Made by a program: the position numbers and the translations under genes. A DNA stretch of 64,000 bases, from the NCBI RefSeq assembly GCF_000019685.1, contig NC_011229.1, positions 682,001-746,000 of the forward strand. The letters run 5' to 3'. The notes beneath the pieces are model-generated. The model was not told the DNA's origin and did no database searches. It worked only from the letters and a program-made list of their open reading frames with translations. This document shows, one piece after another, positions 59,114 through 64,000 of this stretch (its first letter is position 1; each line of letters starts with the position of its first letter). This DNA is from Borrelia duttonii Ly. GTDB lineage: Bacteria; Spirochaetota; Spirochaetia; Borreliales; Borreliaceae.

Positions 59114-60007
59114 ATGTTTATAATAAAAAAATCTTCCAAAATATTATTTTTAGGTGAACATAGTGCTGTTTATGGATTTCCAGTAATTGGTGCTACGATA
59201 CCTTTTTATATGTATTTAGTTTATACTTTTTCTACTGATTGGAGATATTTTGGGGAGCCTTCTTTAAAAATAGATGAAATAATATCCTTTATTAATAGAA
59301 ACTTTAGTAAAGTTAGACCTATTGAATTTTTAATATTTTCTCAAATTCCAGTTGGCTTGGGATTTGGTTCTTCTGCCAGTCTTAGTTTATGTTTTGCTGA
59401 ATATATTGTAAGTCATGATGAATATAATGCTTATGATAAGATTGTATTGGCAAGAAAAATTGAAAACATTTTTCATGGCAAATCTTCTGGTATGGATATT
59501 TTACTTGTTGAATTAAATGGGACTTTTTATCTGGAGAATAAAAATGGTATTTTCAGTTATAAAAAAATAGAATTTTGTAATTTTTATTTTTTGGTTGGTG
59601 CTGTCAAAAGGGAATGTGAAACAAGTAAAATAATATCTGATTTAAATTATAAAATTTCTGTTGAGAATAACCAATTTGATATTATTGAAAGGCTTGGTTA
59701 TATTGTTGAGGATTCTTATGCTGCTTTTAATAAGCGAGATATTGATTTGTTGGCAAATAATATTAATATTGCCAACAAATATTTAAATTCTTTAGAATTG
59801 TCTTCAAATATACTTGATTATATAATAGCGAGGGGCAGAGAATTTAAGGCTATTGCTGGAAAATTGAGTGGTGCTGGTAGAGGAGGGGCTTTTATTTTGC
59901 TTTTTAAAGATAAAAATGAAGCCGTGTTTTGTTTAGAGAAATTGGATAAGGATTTAAAGGAAAATAATATTAATTTAATTTTTAAACTTCACTTATTTAG
60001 GTTTTAG
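59114..60007 (+). CDS. mvk: Mevalonate kinase
   Basis: A 297-residue GHMP kinase that phosphorylates mevalonate. KILFLGEHSAVYGFPVIGATI (about 9-29) is the mevalonate kinase opening, IPVGLGFGSSASLSLCF (about 78-94) the ATP loop, GKSSGMDILLVELNG the catalytic Asp region and KLSGAGRGGAFILLF motif 3. It is last in the operon and starts directly after the previous stop. The enzyme catalyses an earlier step than the gene order suggests. Confidence 0.93.
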   Translation: MFIIKKSSKILFLGEHSAVYGFPVIGATIPFYMYLVYTFSTDWRYFGEPSLKIDEIISFINRNFSKVRPIEFLIFSQIPVGLGFGSSASLSLCFAEYIVSHDEYNAYDKIVLARKIENIFHGKSSGMDILLVELNGTFYLENKNGIFSYKKIEFCNFYFLVGAVKRECETSKIISDLNYKISVENNQFDIIERLGYIVEDSYAAFNKRDIDLLANNINIANKYLNSLELSSNILDYIIARGREFKAIAGKLSGAGRGGAFILLFKDKNEAVFCLEKLDKDLKENNINLIFKLHLFRF

Positions 60008-60142
60008 CTTTTATGATTTAAGATGTGGCGTTGTTAACTAAATGATTTCTATAAGCCATTTAACTAAAAATTCTGATTTTAATCGATAAAATACCTAAAC
60101 ATCATACTTAAAATTAAATTAAGGGGATTAACATAATAATTT

Positions 60143-60216
60143 TGGGTCCAGAGGGATTCGAACCCCCGACGTCCTGCTTGTAAGGCAGGCGCTCTGACCA
60201 CCTGAGCTATAAACCC
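60143..60216 (-). tRNA. tRNA-Val (anticodon TAC)
   Basis: The minus strand gives a 74-base cloverleaf. The acceptor stem is GGGTTTA with TGGACCC (two G-U pairs). The D arm contains AGCTCAGGTGGTCAGAGC. The anticodon stem-loop is CCTGC-CTTACAA-GCAGG, placing TAC at positions 34-36. The T loop is GGTTCGAATCC. CCA is not encoded. A near-ideal promoter lies upstream in the end of the CAP-domain gene. Confidence 0.96.
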
Positions 60217-60232
60217 TTTAGTATCAATAGAA

Positions 60233-60262
60233 ATTATATAAGATAAACTTGATTTATGTCAA
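60233..60262 (-). promoter_or_regulatory. Consensus promoter of tRNA-Val
   Basis: On the minus strand TTGACA (60262-60257) and TATAAT (60238-60233), both perfect consensus, are 18 bases apart. The -10 ends 16 bases before the tRNA. The -35 overlaps the stop codon of the CAP-domain gene. Confidence 0.8.
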
Positions 60263-60711
60263 ATTTTTTTACATTTTTCTCCAAAAAGAACCACAAATAT
60301 ATTTTTATTATCTTTTGTGCGTAATACATATCCACCTATTTTGCTTGTATCCTTATTTATTAGGGCTTCTTTGTGTTTTGGACTTTGAAGCCATGCATCC
60401 GTTACATCTTGAACTTCCATTTTTGCTGCTAAAATTTCTCTTATTCTGCAAAAATTTTTATCATATTTGCTTACTCGTTGCATTGGAGTTGTTCCAAATA
60501 GTGTATGTGTTAATACGTCATTTTTATCTAAATTTATTGCATATTCTTTTGCTACAATTTCAAGGGTTTGATCTATCTCTAATTTTTTTAAATTTAAATT
60601 ATCTCTTAATTTATGAATATCTGAGTAAAGAAAAGCTAAGTCTTTATTGGTGCCCATTAGTGCGCATTGACTTGTGAGGAATAAAATAATGATAGGAATT
60701 TTTTTTTGCAT
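60259..60711 (-). CDS. CAP/SCP-domain secreted protein or lipoprotein
   Basis: A 150-residue protein with an N-terminal signal (about residues 4-15, ending SQC), which may act as a lipobox. The rest is a CAP domain: LEIVAKEYAINLDKND aligns with the usual LN.ARA..G.. opening, LTHTLFGTTPMQRV carries the conserved His, ILAAK the Glu region, and VTDAWLQSPKHKEALINKD the conserved W..SP.H...L motif. Bacterial CAP proteins are envelope proteins of mostly unknown role. It is divergent from dps. Confidence 0.85.
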   Translation of the reverse strand: MQKKIPIIILFLTSQCALMGTNKDLAFLYSDIHKLRDNLNLKKLEIDQTLEIVAKEYAINLDKNDVLTHTLFGTTPMQRVSKYDKNFCRIREILAAKMEVQDVTDAWLQSPKHKEALINKDTSKIGGYVLRTKDNKNIFVVLFGEKCKKI

Positions 60712-60780
60712 AATAAACCTACTTATACTAAAATGATATAATTATAACATATATGTAATTATATAAAATAGGAGGATAAT

Positions 60781-61284
60781 TTGGAAAATCATTTAGGTCA
60801 TTTAGAAAAAGAAAATTCAGATAAAATTCATTTAGCACTTCAGGAGTTGTTAGCGGGCTTACATATTTTTTATGCTAATTTAAGAGGTATTCATTGGAAT
60901 ATTAAAGATATTAATTTTTTTGTGATACATAAAGAAACAGAAAAACTTTATGATTATGTTGCAGAGGTTATTGATATCATAGCTGAGCGATCTAGAGGAC
61001 TTGGATATGATTCTGAATTTAGATGTTCTGAATTTATGAAGAAGTCGTTTATTAAAGAAATTAGTTTAGATGTAAGTTCAAGTTTGATACCTTCAATTAA
61101 AAGTATTATTTGTAATTTAGGTGATATTATTAAGAATATGTCTAAAACAAGATGTTTTATTGATTGTACATCTGATTATGGGACAGCTAATATTTTAGAT
61201 GATATTATTGTTTCTTTTGAAAAATATTTATGGATGCATAAGTCTTTATTGAATGGTTGTGCATGTGTATGTAATAATGAATAA
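60781..61284 (+). CDS. napA: Dps-family protein NapA/BicA
   Basis: A 167-residue ferritin-like mini-ferritin forming 12-subunit shells. The ferroxidase residues are in [23 protein letters not shown] and [13 protein letters not shown] (both His, the Asp and the Glu kept). The C-terminal tail GCACVCNNE holds Cys160, Cys162 and Cys164. In B. burgdorferi a Cys-rich tail binds copper (protein named BicA) and the protein is part of the BosR-controlled stress response. TTG start after a strong AGGAGG. A TATAAT at 60737-60742 may be the -10. Confidence 0.93.
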   Translation: MENHLGHLEKENSDKIHLALQELLAGLHIFYANLRGIHWNIKDINFFVIHKETEKLYDYVAEVIDIIAERSRGLGYDSEFRCSEFMKKSFIKEISLDVSSSLIPSIKSIICNLGDIIKNMSKTRCFIDCTSDYGTANILDDIIVSFEKYLWMHKSLLNGCACVCNNE

Positions 61285-61385
61285 CATTGTACTTAAAGAC
61301 ATTGATCATATGTTATGATGAGAATAATTTTTAATAATTATTTTTGTATGTCTTAGTTAGTCGTTAAATTATTATTTAATTGAAT

Positions 61386-61413
61386 AAAGCTATAGCACGA
61401 TCTATAGCTTTTT
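61386..61413 (+). terminator. Hairpin with T run between dps and EF-G2
   Basis: AAAGCTATAG at 61386-61395 pairs perfectly with CTATAGCTTT at 61402-61411 around a 6-base loop, followed by more T. It lies about 100 bases after dps but only 17 bases before the EF-G2 start, so it may be the dps terminator or a structure in the EF-G2 leader. Confidence 0.7.
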
Positions 61414-61429
61414 AGTGTTTGAGGGCTTT

Positions 61430-63439
61430 ATGGAAATTAGGAACATTGGAATTATGGCACATATTGATGCTGGAAAAACTACTACTACAGAGAGAATTAT
61501 ATATTATACTGGTAAAACTCATAAGATAGGTGATGTTGATTCTGGAAATACTGTTACTGATTGGATGACTCAAGAACAAGACAGAGGTATTACAATTAGT
61601 TCTGCTGCTATTACTTGTTATTGGAAAAATTATCAAATAAATATTATTGATACTCCTGGACATGTTGATTTTACGGCTGAAGTTGAGAGGTCGCTTCGTG
61701 TTCTTGATGGAGGTATTGTAGTATTTAGTGCTGTTGATGGAATTCAAGCACAAACTGAAACAGTTTGGAAACAGGCATCAAAGTATGGTATTCCAAGGCT
61801 TGCTTATGTTAATAAAATGGATCGTGTAGGAGCTAATTTTTTTAAAGTCATTGAGGATATAGAAAATAAGTTTGGGATAGTTCCAGTTATTTTGCAAATT
61901 CCAATTGGAAGTGAGAGTTCATTTGAAGGCGTTATAGATATCATTCGTAATAAAGAATTACATTTTGAATTTAGAGATGGTAAACCTGTTGTTATTGAGG
62001 ATGTGGTTCGTGAAGAATTTGTTGAGAATGTTGAGATCTTTAGGGAAAAGTTAATAAATTCTCTTAGTAATTTTAGTGAAAAGATTACTGAACTTTTTCT
62101 TGAATATTCTGTTGTTGATGATTCTGTTATAATTGAAGAAATTCGAAGATGTACCATTGAGGGTCTTGTTATTCCTGTTTTGATGGGTACTAGTCTTAAA
62201 AATATTGGTATAGAACCTTTAATAGATGCTATTGTAGATTATCTTCCAAATCCTTTTGAAAAAAAAATTAATGCTTATTCTTTAAAAACAAATAGAAATA
62301 TGTTACTTGATCCTAGAGAAGAGAAAAAATTGTCTGCACTTGTGTTTAAGGTTCAATATTTTAGTGCAATTGCTGCCCATCTTTATTTTATTAGAGTATA
62401 TTCAGGAGAACTGGATTCATCTAAAAAAGTTTTTAATGTTGCTAAGAATAAACGTGAAAAATTTACAAGGATTTTTAGGGTTTTTTCAAATAAGAATGAA
62501 CAGATTGATAAAGTTAAGGCAGGTGATATTGGAGCAGTTATTGGACTTAAATATTCTATAACGGGTGATACTCTTGTTGAAGAGGGGAATGATATTATTC
62601 TTGAATCTTTAGTATTTCCAGAGCCAGTTGTTTTGATATCCATTGAACCTGAGAGAGCATCTGATGATACTAGACTTAAAGAGGTTCTTGAGATTATTGC
62701 TAAAGAGGATCCTACTTTTAGTTATAGAGAAGATAAAGAAACAGGACAATTATTGATATCTGGAATGGGTGAATTACATCTTGAGATTATTATTATGCGT
62801 ATTAGAGATGATTTTAAACTTAATGTTTATACGGGTAAACCTCAAGTAAGTTATAGAGAAAGTTTAAGTTTAACAGTTAATGATGTATTTGAATTTGTTA
62901 ATATGTTTTCTGGTAAAGAGATTAATTTAAAAATAGGAATGATTTTGAGTCCCTTATCAAGAGGTGAAGGAAATAAAATTGAGTTTGAGTGTGATATTGA
63001 ACCTTTATTTAAAGCTGCTATATCCAGAGGTATTACTTCTTCTTTCTCGAGTGGTATTATTGGTTATCCGGTTATTGATACTTCAGTTAAGATTGTTTCA
63101 TTAAATTATGATAAAGTTAAAGTTAGTGAATCTGCCATAGAATCAATATCTGGATTTGCATTTAATGAGTTTTTCAGAAGAGCAAGTCCTATTAAACTTG
63201 AACCTATTATGATGTTAGAAATTAGGACTCCTATTGAATATACAGGGGATGTTGTCTCTACATTAAATGCTGTTGGGGGGATGATTCATTCTATTAGTAA
63301 TATTGATGACTATGAAATAATACGTGCAGAGGCAGCTTTTGCGAAGCTTTTTGGGTATACTTCTATTTTTAGAAGTTCTACTAAGGGTAGAGGAGTTTTT
63401 ACTATGGAATTTTTATATTTTAAAGAAAAAGTAGAGTGA
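61430..63439 (+). CDS. fusB: Elongation factor G homologue 2
   Basis: A 669-residue five-domain translational GTPase. G1 is [14 protein letters not shown] (about 10-23), the G2 loop contains [14 protein letters not shown]3 is [15 protein letters not shown] and G4 is NKMDRVG. Domains II-V follow, with [16 protein letters not shown] in domain III and [14 protein letters not shown] in domain IV. Spirochaetes carry two EF-G proteins; work on B. burgdorferi assigned EF-G2 to ribosome recycling rather than translocation. GAGGG precedes the ATG at 61430; a GTG at 61415 in frame is less likely. Confidence 0.93.
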   Translation: MEIRNIGIMAHIDAGKTTTTERIIYYTGKTHKIGDVDSGNTVTDWMTQEQDRGITISSAAITCYWKNYQINIIDTPGHVDFTAEVERSLRVLDGGIVVFSAVDGIQAQTETVWKQASKYGIPRLAYVNKMDRVGANFFKVIEDIENKFGIVPVILQIPIGSESSFEGVIDIIRNKELHFEFRDGKPVVIEDVVREEFVENVEIFREKLINSLSNFSEKITELFLEYSVVDDSVIIEEIRRCTIEGLVIPVLMGTSLKNIGIEPLIDAIVDYLPNPFEKKINAYSLKTNRNMLLDPREEKKLSALVFKVQYFSAIAAHLYFIRVYSGELDSSKKVFNVAKNKREKFTRIFRVFSNKNEQIDKVKAGDIGAVIGLKYSITGDTLVEEGNDIILESLVFPEPVVLISIEPERASDDTRLKEVLEIIAKEDPTFSYREDKETGQLLISGMGELHLEIIIMRIRDDFKLNVYTGKPQVSYRESLSLTVNDVFEFVNMFSGKEINLKIGMILSPLSRGEGNKIEFECDIEPLFKAAISRGITSSFSSGIIGYPVIDTSVKIVSLNYDKVKVSESAIESISGFAFNEFFRRASPIKLEPIMMLEIRTPIEYTGDVVSTLNAVGGMIHSISNIDDYEIIRAEAAFAKLFGYTSIFRSSTKGRGVFTMEFLYFKEKVE

Positions 63440-63715
63440 TGTTTTTTAATTTTTTTACTTGAAATTTATTTTTTAAAAATATGATATAAATTATTTTATG
63501 TTTGAATTTGTCTTTTTTGTTTAGTTAATTGGCGTGGGTTTTTATATTTTAATACCTTTTTTGGATTATTTTAATAATTAATAAATATAGAATATTTTTT
63601 GTCATTAAAAGATTATTTTTGTCTTTGAATGTTCTACTAGAATATTAAGGTGATTTTTTGATATTATGTCTTATTATTAATATTTTTTTATTTTAAAAAT
63701 AAAGGAGGTTGTTTT

Positions 63716-64000
63716 ATGCAGGGTGAGAATATGGTTTCAATTAGAGGTGGTAATAGAAAAAAGATACTCCTTAGTTTGAAAAATATGCAGTATTCAAGGA
63801 CAGATTTGGCTCGTAGGTTATCATTGACAAATGCAGCTGTGACTATTCTTACTAATCATATGATAAAAGAGAATATTCTAGTTGAGGTTGGGTCAAAAGA
63901 ATCAGATATTAAGAAGCATGGAAGGAAAGAAATACTTCTTGATATTAATAAAGATTTTGCATATTCAATGGGAGTGATTATTTCAAGTAATTATTTTCAG
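63716..64000 (+). CDS. badR: ROK/NagC-XylR-family regulator, 5' part (BadR-like)
   Basis: An ATG at 63716 after AAAGGAGG opens a frame that runs off the window after 95 codons. The N-terminus is a winged helix-turn-helix (KILLSLKNMQYSRTDLARRL then LTNAAVTILTNHMIKENIL), followed by GRKEILLDIN, where ROK repressors join their sugar-kinase-like domain. From memory and order this is the orthologue of BB0693 (BadR), which represses rpoS in B. burgdorferi. A 276-base AT-rich spacer precedes it, with TTGAAA at 63459 but no well-spaced -10. The effector-binding part is outside the window. Confidence 0.8.
   Translation, partial: MQGENMVSIRGGNRKKILLSLKNMQYSRTDLARRLSLTNAAVTILTNHMIKENILVEVGSKESDIKKHGRKEILLDINKDFAYSMGVIISSNYFQ

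Noticed and set aside
60007..60142. Small RNA or gene between mvk and tRNA-Val
   Set aside because: No frame, hairpin or promoter of note; AT-rich spacer only.

Overview
The window is a dense, very AT-rich stretch of a Borrelia/Borreliella chromosome. The evidence is gene content and order: a potABCD spermidine/putrescine system, a BosR-type Fur protein, a flaA-cheA2-cheW3-cheX-cheY3 operon, a class I lysyl-tRNA synthetase, a full mevalonate pathway, a Dps with a Cys-rich tail and a second EF-G. From memory this is the order of the B. burgdorferi B31 block from about BB0634 to BB0693; that mapping is recollection, not a search. The FlaA N-terminus differs from the B. burgdorferi sequence I remember, and only one nhaC is present where I remember two. 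I therefore lean towards a relapsing-fever-group species, with moderate confidence.

Layout. Positions 1-3486 (minus): 5' part of recC and pncB. 3657-7337 (plus): zwf, a 920-base gap with degraded coding-like sequence, and nhaC. 7369-12027 (minus): potABCD and the ribosome-assembly GTPase ylqF. 12182-14467 (plus): nanE and a glucose-type PTS EIICB. 14496-17799 (minus): an alpha/beta hydrolase, bosR and a large unknown protein. 18020-24249 (plus): groEL, a small conserved protein, yajC-secD-secF and a conserved unknown. 24246-30608 (mixed strands): a DnaJ/CbpA-like co-chaperone, a HemW-like protein without its radical-SAM cysteines, rpiA, gpmA, class I lysS and era. 30705-35086: zinc-ribbon, lipoprotein and envelope genes, a glycosyltransferase and a cell-wall amidase. 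35166-41263 (plus): the flaA/chemotaxis operon. 41276-44353 (minus): four overlapping genes, one a membrane protein with a voltage-sensor-like S4 helix. 44564-48194 (plus): an ABC importer of the nucleoside/BMP family. 48362-52509 (plus): two chemoreceptors. 52565-53629 (minus): mnmA. 53730-60007 (plus): the six-gene mevalonate operon. 60143-60711 (minus): tRNA-Val and a CAP-domain protein. 60781-64000 (plus): dps, EF-G2 and the start of a ROK-family repressor.

How it fits together. Sugar uptake (PTS), glycolysis and pentose-phosphate steps (gpmA, zwf, rpiA), polyamine and nucleoside import and NAD salvage (pncB) suit a host-dependent organism with little biosynthesis. Isoprenoids come from imported precursors through mevalonate. 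Motility and chemotaxis genes (flaA, cheA2, cheW3, cheX, cheY3, two MCPs) take up about 10 kb. BosR and Dps cover metal and oxidative stress. Genes are tightly packed, with many 4-32 base overlaps, several convergent pairs with almost no spacer, and a few clear hairpin terminators.

No insertion sequence, prophage, CRISPR array or rRNA was seen. The most interesting signals are the HemW-like protein that has lost its iron-sulfur motif, the S4/HAMP-like membrane protein with its unknown neighbours, nanE apparently starting at AUU, the decayed locus between zwf and nhaC, a duplicated module in CheA2, and a 24-base-period direct repeat before secD.
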